A stretch of 17,967 nt of DNA from JAMOQA01 sp964420365 (GCA_964420365.1 CAYQTA010000068.1:1-17967), one strand, 5' to 3'; positions 1 to 7,194 are shown, counted from the stretch's first letter. Numbers and translations: made by a program. Notes: generated from the sequence alone by a model not told the origin.

Positions 1-1086
1 GACGACTGCGACGGCTCGGTGGACGAGGGACTCCCGCAGCACACCCACTGGCGGGACGCCGACGGCGACGGCTACGGCAACCCCGACGACTCCGTCACCG
101 ACTGCCACGAGGACCCCCCGGAGGGCTACGTCAACAACCCCGACGACTGCGACGACGACGACGCGAACACGTATCCCGGAGCCCCCCAGCTCTGCGACGG
201 CAGGAACAACGACTGCGATTCCCCCGGTTGGCCGAACGTTCCGCCGAACGAGGACGACGACGACGAGGACGGGGTCATCGACTGCGCGGACAACTGCCCT
301 ACCGTCGAGAACCCGACCCAGGACGACGCGGACTACGACGACGTGGGCAACGCCTGTGACACGTGCCCCTACGACCCCTTCAACGACCTGGACGGCGACG
401 GACGGTGTGGCAACGAGGACAACTGTCCGTTCGTCTCCAACCCGCTCAACGAGGACGGCGACCACGACCGGATCGGGGATGCCTGTGACACCTGTCCCAC
501 CTATCCGAACGCGTCGGAACCCGACGTGGACGGCGACGGTCGCCAGGGGATGTGCGACGACGACGAGGACGGCGACGGCATCCCGAACGACGTCGACCCG
601 GACGCCGACAACGACGGCATCCCCAACGACGGCGACGGGTCGGGCACCGTGGGGGATCATCCGTGCCTGCCGGGCCAGACGGTCGGCTGCGACGACAACT
701 GCCCCCTCGCCCCCAACCCGGGCCAGGAAGACGAGGACGGGGACCTGCGGGGGGACGCCTGTGACGCCCAGGACCGCGTGGTCGCCTACCTCGTGGTGCA
801 TCCCGCGGGTGACCAGGGGGTGGACAGGCCCTGGTTGTCCTGGAGCCTCGAACTTGGCACGTCGCTCTACGAGGCCTACCGGGGGACGATTGCCGCTTCC
901 CCGCCGACGGACGCGGGGAACTGCTGGCATCGGAACCTCCGGTCCCGTTACACTCCCGCCCCGGATGCGCCCCCGGCCGGAACGGCGTATACCTACCTCG
1001 TGACGGTCCGGGACAACACGGGAACCGGCTCCCTCGGGCGGTCGTCCGACGGGACCCCGCGGGTCCCGGGGGAGACGTGCCCCTGA
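1..1086 (+). CDS. MopE/thrombospondin type 3 repeat surface protein (5' truncated)
   Basis: The frame is open from base 1, so the true start lies upstream; 361 residues are visible. The first residues (DDCDGSVDEG) end one MopE-type metal-binding motif. A second lies at about residues 44-76 (DDCDDDD...PGAPQLCDG..NDCD). Residues ~78-255 are Asp/Cys-rich thrombospondin type 3-like calcium-binding repeats (DNCP, DGDGR, GDACDTCP). The last ~100 residues form a different module (LSWSLELGTSLYEAYRG ... GSLGRSSDGT ... C) resembling the fibronectin-like C-terminal domain common in acidic secreted proteins of Acidobacteriota and Myxococcota-like bacteria. Inference: an extracellular or cell-surface protein stabilised by calcium or another divalent metal. 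The signal peptide would be outside the window. The function is unknown. Confidence 0.85.
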   Translation, partial: DDCDGSVDEGLPQHTHWRDADGDGYGNPDDSVTDCHEDPPEGYVNNPDDCDDDDANTYPGAPQLCDGRNNDCDSPGWPNVPPNEDDDDEDGVIDCADNCPTVENPTQDDADYDDVGNACDTCPYDPFNDLDGDGRCGNEDNCPFVSNPLNEDGDHDRIGDACDTCPTYPNASEPDVDGDGRQGMCDDDEDGDGIPNDVDPDADNDGIPNDGDGSGTVGDHPCLPGQTVGCDDNCPLAPNPGQEDEDGDLRGDACDAQDRVVAYLVVHPAGDQGVDRPWLSWSLELGTSLYEAYRGTIAASPPTDAGNCWHRNLRSRYTPAPDAPPAGTAYTYLVTVRDNTGTGSLGRSSDGTPRVPGETCP

Positions 1087-1105
1087 GCGGGAGGGCAGGA
1101 GACGA

Positions 1106-1465
1106 ATGGGAAGCAGCCCCGCGAGCGCCGTGGGCACCGGAGCCGCCGGCGCGCGGATCCCCGAGATCCTCCGGTGTTGTGGATACCGTTCCCGGCGTCG
1201 TCGCCGGTGGGTCGGTTACTGCCTCGAACTCCACCTCCGGGTCGAGGGACGCAACTGGGAGGAGCTGCTCGAGCGCCTGGTGATGAGCGCCTCGCTGCAC
1301 CTCGCGCGGCTCCAGAGCCAGCCGGGAGCGCGCCTGCCCGGGAAGGCCCCCCTGCGGATCCGGCTCCTGTACGCCTACATCGCCCTCCTGCACTTCCTGA
1401 AGCCGCGGCACGACTACTGCCTCGCGGACCTGTCGAGCGGGCTCCTGCTCCACGAGGGAAACTGA
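1106..1465 (+). CDS. small HicB-like hypothetical protein
   Basis: A 119-residue protein with a good Shine-Dalgarno sequence (GCAGGAGA, a few bases before ATG), starting 19 bp after the preceding stop. The N-terminus is Ala/Gly-rich, then Arg-rich. Residues ~36-68 (GYCLELHLRVEGRNWEELLERL) resemble the strand-strand-helix pattern of HicB-like proteins, where a substrate-like strand is followed by 'eGdt.eEal.kL'. The C-terminal part is helical (LRIRLLYAYIALLHFL). No HicA toxin gene is beside it, so this is probably not a functional toxin-antitoxin pair. It may be co-transcribed with the surface protein upstream. It ends 16 bp from the convergent CDF gene. The fold assignment is inference from pattern; the function is unknown. 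Confidence 0.65.
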   Translation: MGSSPASAVGTGAAGARIPEILRCCGYRSRRRRRWVGYCLELHLRVEGRNWEELLERLVMSASLHLARLQSQPGARLPGKAPLRIRLLYAYIALLHFLKPRHDYCLADLSSGLLLHEGN

Positions 1466-1481
1466 GGGCGGCGGTTCCCCG

Positions 1482-2645
1482 TCACCCCCGTTCCGGCTCC
1501 TCCCGCTCCCCGGCGCTGACGCGTCGGCTCTCCTCGGCGAGGGCAACCTGGCAGGAATCCTGGGGGCGTTCGGCCGGCCCCGAGAGCAGCTTCTCGAGGG
1601 ACCAGTCCGCCTCGTCGACCTGGTTCGCCGCCCTCATCGGGCACGGATCGACCCGGCACATCCGGCAGAGGCTCGGCTCGCAGGGATCGGGGTGAACCAG
1701 GACCTCTCCGGGGCGTCCGAGCTCCCGGATGATCAGGGGCAGCATGCGGTGCTGGGCCTCGTGCACCCGGTCCAGCGTCCACCACCGGGGCATCGTCAGG
1801 TGGAAATCCACGTGGACGAACTCGCCGGAGACCCAGGCGCGAAGGAGATGCACCTCGATCCACCACGGGTTCTCCCGGGCCTCCCGGGCGAGCACGCGGG
1901 CAACCTGCCCGAGGATCTCCGGGTCGGCCCGGTCCATCAGGCGGGCGGCCGACTCCCGGAGCAGTCCGAACCCGGTCCAGGCGATCCAGGCACCGACGAG
2001 CAGCGCGGCCGCGGGGTCGAAGACCGGGTTCCCGGTCACCCGGACCAGCAGGAGGCCACCGATCACTCCGACGGTCGTCAGCGTATCGGCCAGCAGGTGA
2101 TGTCCCTCGCCGACGAGGGTCGCGCTGGACTGGCGTCGCCCGACACGAACGAACAGGCTCCCCGCCAGCAGGTTGACGACGGCCGCGAAGGCGGCGAGTA
2201 GCAGCCCCCAGCCCATTCGCTGGACGGGCTCCGGGCGGACGAGGGCCGGGATCGCCTCGCGGAAGATCCCGGCGGCGGCAACCAGGATCAGCGCCCCCTC
2301 GAGCCCGGCGGCGAAGAACTCGACCTTGCCGTGGCCGTAGGGATGCGCCCGGTCGGGCGGCCGCCCCGCCAGGGAGACCGACCAGATGCCGAACGCCGCC
2401 GTGACCACGTTGACGATCGACTCCAGGGCATCCGACAGGAGGCCCCGTGAACCCGTCAACCACCAGCCCGCCCCCTTGACGACGAAGAGGGCGAGGGCGA
2501 TCCCGAGCGAAAGGAGCATCAGCTTCCGGCGGCGAGCCACCGCCTCGGGCGCGAACGGGCTCGGCCCCAGGGGCCGACCGTCGACCGTCGCCCGTGTCGC
2601 CTGGTCCGTGCTGCCGTGGCCCCGGTGCCCGTGCTGGCCGCCCAT
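1482..2645 (-). CDS. cation diffusion facilitator (CDF) family metal transporter
   Basis: A 387-residue inner-membrane protein expected to export divalent cations (Zn, Fe, Co or Mn) by proton antiport. A His-rich start (GGQHGHRGHG) precedes six predicted membrane segments between residues ~42 and 225. Family landmarks are GLLSDALESIVNVV in TM2 (D72, E75, N79), HPYGHGKVEF at 101-110 between TM2 and TM3, and GHHLLAD in TM5 (H183, D187). The cytoplasmic domain ends in a Cys-rich tail (HPDPCEPSLCRMCRVDPCP) seen in a CDF subgroup, which may bind metal. The TM2 site has E and N where well-studied members have H/D and D, so the metal is uncertain. The start is supported by GGAGGA upstream of ATG. 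It is divergent from the UPF0104 gene. Confidence 0.92.
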   Translation of the reverse strand: MGGQHGHRGHGSTDQATRATVDGRPLGPSPFAPEAVARRRKLMLLSLGIALALFVVKGAGWWLTGSRGLLSDALESIVNVVTAAFGIWSVSLAGRPPDRAHPYGHGKVEFFAAGLEGALILVAAAGIFREAIPALVRPEPVQRMGWGLLLAAFAAVVNLLAGSLFVRVGRRQSSATLVGEGHHLLADTLTTVGVIGGLLLVRVTGNPVFDPAAALLVGAWIAWTGFGLLRESAARLMDRADPEILGQVARVLAREARENPWWIEVHLLRAWVSGEFVHVDFHLTMPRWWTLDRVHEAQHRMLPLIIRELGRPGEVLVHPDPCEPSLCRMCRVDPCPMRAANQVDEADWSLEKLLSGPAERPQDSCQVALAEESRRVSAGEREEPERG

Positions 2646-2672
2646 CGGATCGTCCTCCTCCCGGCGCGCCCC

Positions 2673-2678
2673 ATCCTA
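2673..2678 (-). promoter_or_regulatory. weak candidate -10 element for the CDF gene
   Basis: The minus strand reads TAGGAT (4 of 6 bases of TATAAT), 27 bp upstream of the CDF start codon in an otherwise very GC-rich stretch. No convincing -35 is visible at 16-18 bp. This is only a candidate. Confidence 0.22.
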
Positions 2679-2835
2679 CCCGACGCGATGCCGCTCAGCC
2701 TTCGCCAGGTGCCGCGGTGGCTTCCGAGCGGGTTCCCGCGCGTTCGTCATGGTTCGGCCCGGCTCGCCACGGTCATCCCGCCCGCCGGGCGACAGCTCCC
2801 CCCCGCGGTTGCTGAAATCTCGGCCACACCACGGG

Positions 2836-2865
2836 TTGCCAGCGCGGGTACCGGGGCGGCACAAT
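2836..2865 (+). promoter_or_regulatory. candidate sigma-70 promoter for the UPF0104 gene
   Basis: TTGCCA (2836-2841) and CACAAT (2860-2865) are separated by 18 bp. Each matches the -35 or -10 consensus at 4 of 6 positions, which is notable against a GC-rich background. The predicted transcription start falls at about 2872, one or two bases before the ATG at 2874. Since no Shine-Dalgarno sequence is visible, the transcript could be leaderless. Confidence 0.4.
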
Positions 2866-2873
2866 CCGGCGCC

Positions 2874-3932
2874 ATGTCCGAGCCCCGCCCCAGGAGACCC
2901 GCCGTCCGCCGGGCTGCCGTCGCGGCCGTCCTGGCCGCCGCCCTCGCCCTGCTCGCCTGGCAGGTCCGCAAGGTGGGCGCGGCCGCCCTCGTCGCGCGGT
3001 TCGCTGGGGCTCACCCCGGCTGGCTGCTGGCCGCGGCGGGAATCACCGTGCTCCGCTTCGTCGCCTCGGCGCTCCGGCTGGGGTGGCTCACGGGCCGCCT
3101 CCTCCCCGTCCGGAAGCGGCACTACTTCCCGATCGTGATGGCCGCCCAGTTCCTTGCCCTGGCCATTCCGGGCGTGCGCGCGGGGGCCTCCCTGGTCCGG
3201 GCCCACCTCGCCGACCGGCACTTCGGCGGCGGGATCGCGACCCACGTCGGGCCGAACATCGTCGACCAGGCGATCCTCGCCCTGTCGTGGATCCTGGTCT
3301 CGGCCGTGGCGCTGCCCTTCGCCGCCCTGGCCCACGCGGGGAACCTCTCGGGAAAGGCGATCGCCGGCCTGGTCCTCGGCCTCGGCCTGATCGTGCTGGC
3401 CTACCTCCTGGTTCGCCGGCACGGCGAGCGGCTCGAGGCCTGGCTCGCCCGGCCTCGCACCGGCCGCCGGGGACGACTCGCGGAGGCCGGCCAGGCGGCG
3501 GTCCGCGGGACCGGCGCCCTCCTCGACGACCCGGTGGGGCTGCTCGGCAACCTGGCCGGGGGACTGGCGTTCGTGCTGCTGACCGGGCTCGCCCAGTGGG
3601 CGGCCCTCCGGGCGGTCGGGGCTCCCGTGCCGTGGTGGATCGCCCTGCTCGCCGTCGCCGTCGGCGGCGCCACCGGGATGGCGACCGGGGCCCCGGGGGG
3701 CATCGGGGTCACCGAGGTGACGCAGGCGGCCTTCCTCCACAGCCAGGGAGTTCCCCGCGAGGTCGCGATCGCCGGCGTCTTCCTCGCCCGCGGTCTCCAC
3801 TACCTGGTGATCCTGGCCGCCGGCGGCCTGTCCCTCGCGTGGGAGGCCGCCCGGGGCCGCGGCATCCTGCCCGGCGGGACCGGGGACGACGATCCCCCGC
3901 GCGACTCCGACCTCCAGGACGCTCGGCGCTAG
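2874..3932 (+). CDS. UPF0104 / lysylphosphatidylglycerol synthase TM-region family membrane protein
   Basis: A 352-residue polytopic membrane protein with about eight hydrophobic segments, beginning near residue 12 (VAAVLAAALALLAW). The conserved family motif near residue 270 reads GAPGGIGVTEVTQAAFL, matching the usual PGGxGxxE signature. An earlier Arg-containing segment (IPGVRAGASLVRAHLA) fits the family's 'P.r.Ge..ra' region. Members include the MprF flippase-like domain and AglD-type proteins, which are proposed to move lipids or glycolipids across the membrane. The substrate cannot be told from sequence. The frame is open further upstream to 2616, but that part overlaps the CDF start and looks non-coding. 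ATG 2874 gives a normal N-terminus directly before TM1. It is followed by 70 bp and then the first 280-bp repeat. Confidence 0.85.
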   Translation: MSEPRPRRPAVRRAAVAAVLAAALALLAWQVRKVGAAALVARFAGAHPGWLLAAAGITVLRFVASALRLGWLTGRLLPVRKRHYFPIVMAAQFLALAIPGVRAGASLVRAHLADRHFGGGIATHVGPNIVDQAILALSWILVSAVALPFAALAHAGNLSGKAIAGLVLGLGLIVLAYLLVRRHGERLEAWLARPRTGRRGRLAEAGQAAVRGTGALLDDPVGLLGNLAGGLAFVLLTGLAQWAALRAVGAPVPWWIALLAVAVGGATGMATGAPGGIGVTEVTQAAFLHSQGVPREVAIAGVFLARGLHYLVILAAGGLSLAWEAARGRGILPGGTGDDDPPRDSDLQDARR

Positions 3933-4002
3933 CCGAGACCTCCCGGACGGCGCGTCCCCGGCCTCCTGCCGACGCTCCCCGCCCCCGGGCCTTCCGCGTT
4001 GG

Positions 4003-4282
4003 AGCATCCCCCTGCTTCCTGTCACCCGGCCGGACACGTCCCCCCACGGCGTGTCACCGGCGCGGGGGGCCGCCGGTCGGGAGACCGCGAGCGCCGGCCG
4101 GCACGCGGCACGGGTGGTGGCGCAACTGGCGGCCTCTCAGTCGGTTGCACACTACGACCGCGCGGGAAGCACCGCGCGTCGATCCCTTCGCGGTCCTTCG
4201 CGATCAAGGGGGGTGACACCTCACGGCGGGATGTGTCCGGCCGGGTGACAGCCCGGTGGGGGATGTCCGGGCCCCCGGCCGC
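4003..4282. repeat. 280-bp BIME-like palindromic repeat, copy 1
   Basis: It aligns without gaps to 5584-5863 (offset 1581) with 6 differences, about 98% identity. It is symmetric about base 4135. CATCCCCC at 4005-4012 pairs with GGGGGATG at 4258-4265, then come 7 unpaired bases on each side. Arm 4020-4042 pairs with 4228-4250 with one mismatch at 4232. Each arm also folds alone: GACACG 4033-4038 with CGTGTC 4050-4055, and GACAC 4215-4219 with GTGTC 4233-4237. These look like two REP units in inverted orientation around a ~150-bp core. The core has further small hairpins, such as GGTCGGGAGACC near 4075. The hairpins could also act as a transcription barrier after the UPF0104 gene. Confidence 0.9.
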
Positions 4283-4577
4283 CACGGGCACCCTCCCGGC
4301 CCCGCCTGGCGATGTCCGCGGGACACGGCCGAGTCTCTCCGGGGGAGCCTCGCCGCTCTCTGCCAACCCTGGCCTCCCGGGGCCGCAGCCTCCCCGATGA
4401 CGACCGCCGCCTGCCGCTCGCCCTCCAGGAAAACCGGCAAGTTCAATCGTCTCCGGGAGACAGCGGTCCGGGAAACGGGAAGCGCCGGGGGGTCCGGCCA
4501 CCCGCGTCCTCCCCCGGCCGGGAGTTCGACCGCCGCGCTCCCTTGCGCCCGGACCACCGGCAGCAACCCTCGAGGGC
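4283..4577. other. non-coding spacer upstream of the transposase
   Basis: These 295 bp between repeat copy 1 and the transposase start have no counterpart next to repeat copy 2. Short open frames cross it on both strands, but none looks like a known domain. I see no start codon for the transposase frame within about 140 bp upstream of 4578, so the gene probably does not extend into it. A promoter would be expected here, but I cannot point to convincing -35/-10 boxes. Confidence 0.4.
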
Positions 4578-5576
4578 ATGGTTCACTTCGCAGCCAGCGG
4601 TTGGAAGGGAACGCCTCTCTGGGTGACGGCCCGCGAGGGCTTCGTGCTGTGGTCCCTGCTGCTTTCCCGGGTGCCGATCCTCGCACTCGTCGTCCAGCCG
4701 GATCACGTCCACGTCGTCGTCGACTCTCCTCGACGAGTTCCCCTGGTGCGCGAGGCCCTTCGCGCCTATGCACTCTGGCGGAACCACCATCGCGGCGAAA
4801 CGGGCCCGGTCTTCGACCACCGGCCCGAGTTCGTCGTCGTCCGCGGCGGAAGGAGCCACCGCCTGCGGACGATGCGGTACGTCGCACTGAACCCCTGCCG
4901 GGCGGGGCTGGCCGCGGACCCGCTGGCATGGCCCTTCTCCACCTACCGGGACATGCTCGGCCTGGCGCTCGACCCGGCTCGCCCCCGCGTGCCGGACCCG
5001 GCCTCCTTCCACGCCTTCGTCTCCGCCGATCCGTCGGTTCGGGCCACGGGAACCGAGCTGCCCCCCCCGGCCGCCGCCGTTCCCGTGCCGGCCTGTCTCG
5101 ATGACGTGCTGCGGGCGGTGGCCGGTCTCTTCCGCGTTCCGCGAGCCGACCTGGCGCGTTGCCTCCGCCACCGGGCGGTCGCCGTGGCGGCCGCCCGCCA
5201 CCTCTCCTTCGCGAGCCGGAACGAGATCGCGGAAACGCTCGGCATCTCCACGCGAACCGTCAGCCGGCTGCGCTCGGCCGCCGCCCCCGGCGAGCTCGCC
5301 CTCGTTCGACGCGCGACGGGAGACCGGAGGATCGCCCCGCCTCCTCCCGGGTACCTGCCCGCGCAACCCTCCTGGCAACGCTACCTGGCGGACGCCGCGA
5401 GAAGACGGCGTCTGCCCCTTGCCGAGATCCACCGGCGCCTCACCACCCGGTGGGAACCCTCCAGGAGCGGTGCGGGAGGAGAACCCGGCGGTGCAAGCGA
5501 CCCCGGTCGGGAGGGCCCGTCGCCGGGGGAGCGCCGCGGCCCCCGCGCGAATCCCCGCGGAGGAGAATCCGGCTGA
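4578..5576 (+). CDS. REP-associated tyrosine transposase (RAYT, Y1/HUH family) with DnaA-like C-terminal domain
   Basis: A 332-residue predicted single-strand DNA transposase. The N-terminal Y1_Tnp domain (1-~130) has the family's first strand (VHFAASGWKGTPLW), the metal-binding HUH motif in QPDHVHVVV (H43, H45) and the catalytic tyrosine Y101 in MRYVALNPCRAGL. It continues with WPFSTYRDMLG, matching the RAYT 'WSSYr' region. Residues ~174-235 resemble the DnaA C-terminal helix-turn-helix (VAGLFRVPRADLARCLRHR...ARHLSFASRNEIAETLGISTRT), known in some RAYTs as an extra DNA-binding domain. The last ~50 residues are Gly/Pro/Arg-rich. All catalytic residues are present, so it could be active. ATG 4578 lies close to GAGGG with short spacing; no alternative start is evident. 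Confidence 0.85.
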   Translation: MVHFAASGWKGTPLWVTAREGFVLWSLLLSRVPILALVVQPDHVHVVVDSPRRVPLVREALRAYALWRNHHRGETGPVFDHRPEFVVVRGGRSHRLRTMRYVALNPCRAGLAADPLAWPFSTYRDMLGLALDPARPRVPDPASFHAFVSADPSVRATGTELPPPAAAVPVPACLDDVLRAVAGLFRVPRADLARCLRHRAVAVAAARHLSFASRNEIAETLGISTRTVSRLRSAAAPGELALVRRATGDRRIAPPPPGYLPAQPSWQRYLADAARRRRLPLAEIHRRLTTRWEPSRSGAGGEPGGASDPGREGPSPGERRGPRANPRGGESG

Positions 5577-5583
5577 CCGGTCC

Positions 5584-5863
5584 AGCATCCCCCCGCTTCC
5601 TGTCACCCGGCCGGACACGTCCCCCCACGGCGTGTCACCGGCGCGGGGGGCCGCCGGTCGGGAGACCGCGAGCGCCGGCCGGCGCGCGGCACGGGTGGCG
5701 GCGCAACTGGCGGCCTCTCAGTCGGTTGCACGCTACGACCGCGCGGGAAGCACCGCGCGTCGATCCCTTCGCGATCCTTCGCGATCAAGGGGGGTGACAC
5801 CTCACGGCGGGACGTGTCCGGCCGGGTGACAGCCCGGTGGGGGATGTCCGGGCCCCCGGCCGC
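5584..5863. repeat. 280-bp BIME-like palindromic repeat, copy 2
   Basis: Direct copy of 4003-4282 in the same orientation. The six differences are at 5594, 5684, 5699, 5732, 5774 and 5813, all transitions. In this copy the 23-bp inverted arms (5601-5623 with 5809-5831) pair perfectly, because 5813 is C where copy 1 has T. It begins 7 bases after the transposase stop and ends 20 bases before the stop of the convergent dehydrogenase gene, so it may also shape the 3' ends of both transcripts. Confidence 0.9.
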
Positions 5864-5883
5864 ACCGCACCGCGCAACCCCGG

Positions 5884-7194
5884 TCAGCGGGCCCAGTCGG
5901 AGGCGATCAGCGACCGGATGATCTGGAGGCCGCGGTGGCCCCAGACCGGGTGCGTCTCGAGGGAGCGCCGGTCGGCGAGCTTCCGGGCGACCCGGGCCGG
6001 CGGGACCCGGTTTTCCTCCGCTTCCGCGAGAACCGCCAGCGCAAGCCGGTAGATCCCGCTCTCCCACTCGTCGCCGAGGTGCCGCTCGATCGCCGGGTCG
6101 TCGGTGACGTAGCCGTACTGCTCGTCGGCGCAGTTGACGATCCCCATCCGGTTGACCAGGAAGTCCGGCATGTAGAGGACTCCCCGCTCCAGCAGCAGCA
6201 GGTCGTCCCGGTCCATGTCCTCGAGCTGGTTGTTCGCGGCGCCGCAGACGATCCGGGCGCGGATCCCGGGGATCGTCCCCGGGTTCAGGATCCCGCCGGT
6301 GGCGCAGGGGGCGACGATGTCGACCTCCTCGTGCAGGATCGACATGTCGCCGCGCTCGACGACCCGGGCCTCCATGACGCCGGGGTGGCGCTCGTTCGCC
6401 GCCCGGACCAGCCCCGGGTCGATGTCCGCCCCGACGATCCGGGCGACCCCCTTCTTCACGAGGAAGTCCGCGAGGGGCGCCCCGACGTGGCCGAGCCCCT
6501 GGAGGGCGACCGACTTCCCCTCGAGCGTCCCCATCCCCAGGTGGTGGAGGGCGGCTTCCATCCCGCGCAGGACCCCCCGCGCGGTCGGCACCGAGGGGTT
6601 CCCCGAGCCGCCGAGCTCGGGCGGGATGCAGGTGGTGAACCGGGTCCGCGAGAAGACCGCCGCCATGTCCTCGACCGAGGTCCCGACGTCCTCCGCCGTG
6701 ACGTAGCAGCCCCGGAGCGAGGTCATGAACTCCCCGTACTCCTCGTAGACCTTCCGGCGGACCGCCGGGTCGGCGAGGTCCGGGGCGGTTTCCCGGACCA
6801 TCACCCCCTTGCCGCCGCCCCACCACAGGCCGGCGAGGGCGTTCTTCTGGGTCATCCCCCTGGCGAGGCGCAGGCCGTCCCGCAGCCAGTCCTCGACGGT
6901 GTCGTACCGCCAGAACCGGACGCCGCCCGCCGCCTGGCCGCGGCAGGTCCGGTGCACGAACGCCCCCTGGAGCGTCCCGGTCTCCGGGGCCACCTGGGCG
7001 AACACCCCCTCGTGCCGGTCGAAGTCCCGGGTGTCCTCCGCGAGGAGCCGGGCGAGGGGCGCGAGGACGTCGTGGGAGGCCCGGACGGTGCCGGCCTCCT
7101 CGTCCCAGGCGAGCCAGAAGCGGCGGATCCCCTGCTCGCGCAGGAAGTCGCGGAACTCGACGGGGGACATGCGGGCGAGGTCGATCTCGGCCAT
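5884..7194 (-). CDS. Glu/Leu/Phe/Val family amino-acid dehydrogenase
   Basis: A 436-residue cytoplasmic NAD(P)-dependent oxidative deaminase of the Glu/Leu/Phe/Val dehydrogenase family, interconverting an L-amino acid and its 2-oxo acid plus ammonia. Substrate-domain landmarks are MTQKNALAGLWWGGGKGV, with both conserved lysines (K117, K129), and TAEDVGTSVEDM with the catalytic Asp (D169). The Rossmann domain has GLGHVG (233-238) and the late AANNQLEDMD motif. The length is closer to glutamate dehydrogenase than to leucine dehydrogenase, but the substrate cannot be fixed by eye. ATG 7194 was chosen because AGGAG lies 8 bases upstream; the longer open frame to 7377 has no family similarity. It lies 58 bp downstream of the oxidoreductase gene, so it is probably co-transcribed with it. 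Confidence 0.92.
   Translation of the reverse strand: MAEIDLARMSPVEFRDFLREQGIRRFWLAWDEEAGTVRASHDVLAPLARLLAEDTRDFDRHEGVFAQVAPETGTLQGAFVHRTCRGQAAGGVRFWRYDTVEDWLRDGLRLARGMTQKNALAGLWWGGGKGVMVRETAPDLADPAVRRKVYEEYGEFMTSLRGCYVTAEDVGTSVEDMAAVFSRTRFTTCIPPELGGSGNPSVPTARGVLRGMEAALHHLGMGTLEGKSVALQGLGHVGAPLADFLVKKGVARIVGADIDPGLVRAANERHPGVMEARVVERGDMSILHEEVDIVAPCATGGILNPGTIPGIRARIVCGAANNQLEDMDRDDLLLLERGVLYMPDFLVNRMGIVNCADEQYGYVTDDPAIERHLGDEWESGIYRLALAVLAEAEENRVPPARVARKLADRRSLETHPVWGHRGLQIIRSLIASDWAR

Larger units (their letters stand above)
4003..5863. mobile_element. RAYT transposase gene bracketed by two 280-bp palindromic repeats
   Basis: The unit comprises direct repeat copy 1 (4003-4282), a 295-bp spacer, a HUH/Y1 transposase gene (4578-5576), and repeat copy 2 (5584-5863) starting 7 bases after the transposase stop. 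No target-site duplication is seen at the outer edges or around either repeat. That fits HUH single-strand transposition, which makes none. Known RAYTs are typically flanked by the REP/BIME sequences they mobilise, and this layout matches, except that the repeat is unusually long. Whether the whole unit moves, or only the repeats do, cannot be decided here. Confidence 0.72.

Noticed and set aside
1106..1465. HicAB toxin-antitoxin system
   Set aside because: Only a HicB-like pattern is present; no HicA-type toxin gene is adjacent on either strand.
2616..2873. 86-residue upstream extension of the UPF0104 frame
   Set aside because: Overlaps the divergent CDF start, has no family similarity, and would place extra sequence before the natural first membrane segment.
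4204..4929. Minus-strand open frame over the spacer with a protein-like stretch (LNLPVFLEGERQ)
   Set aside because: Runs through the repeat and antisense to the transposase; no ribosome site and no recognisable domain.
4003..5863. CRISPR array or IS element with conventional terminal inverted repeats
   Set aside because: Only two copies of a 280-bp repeat flanking a HUH gene; no short regularly spaced repeats, no DDE transposase and no target duplication.
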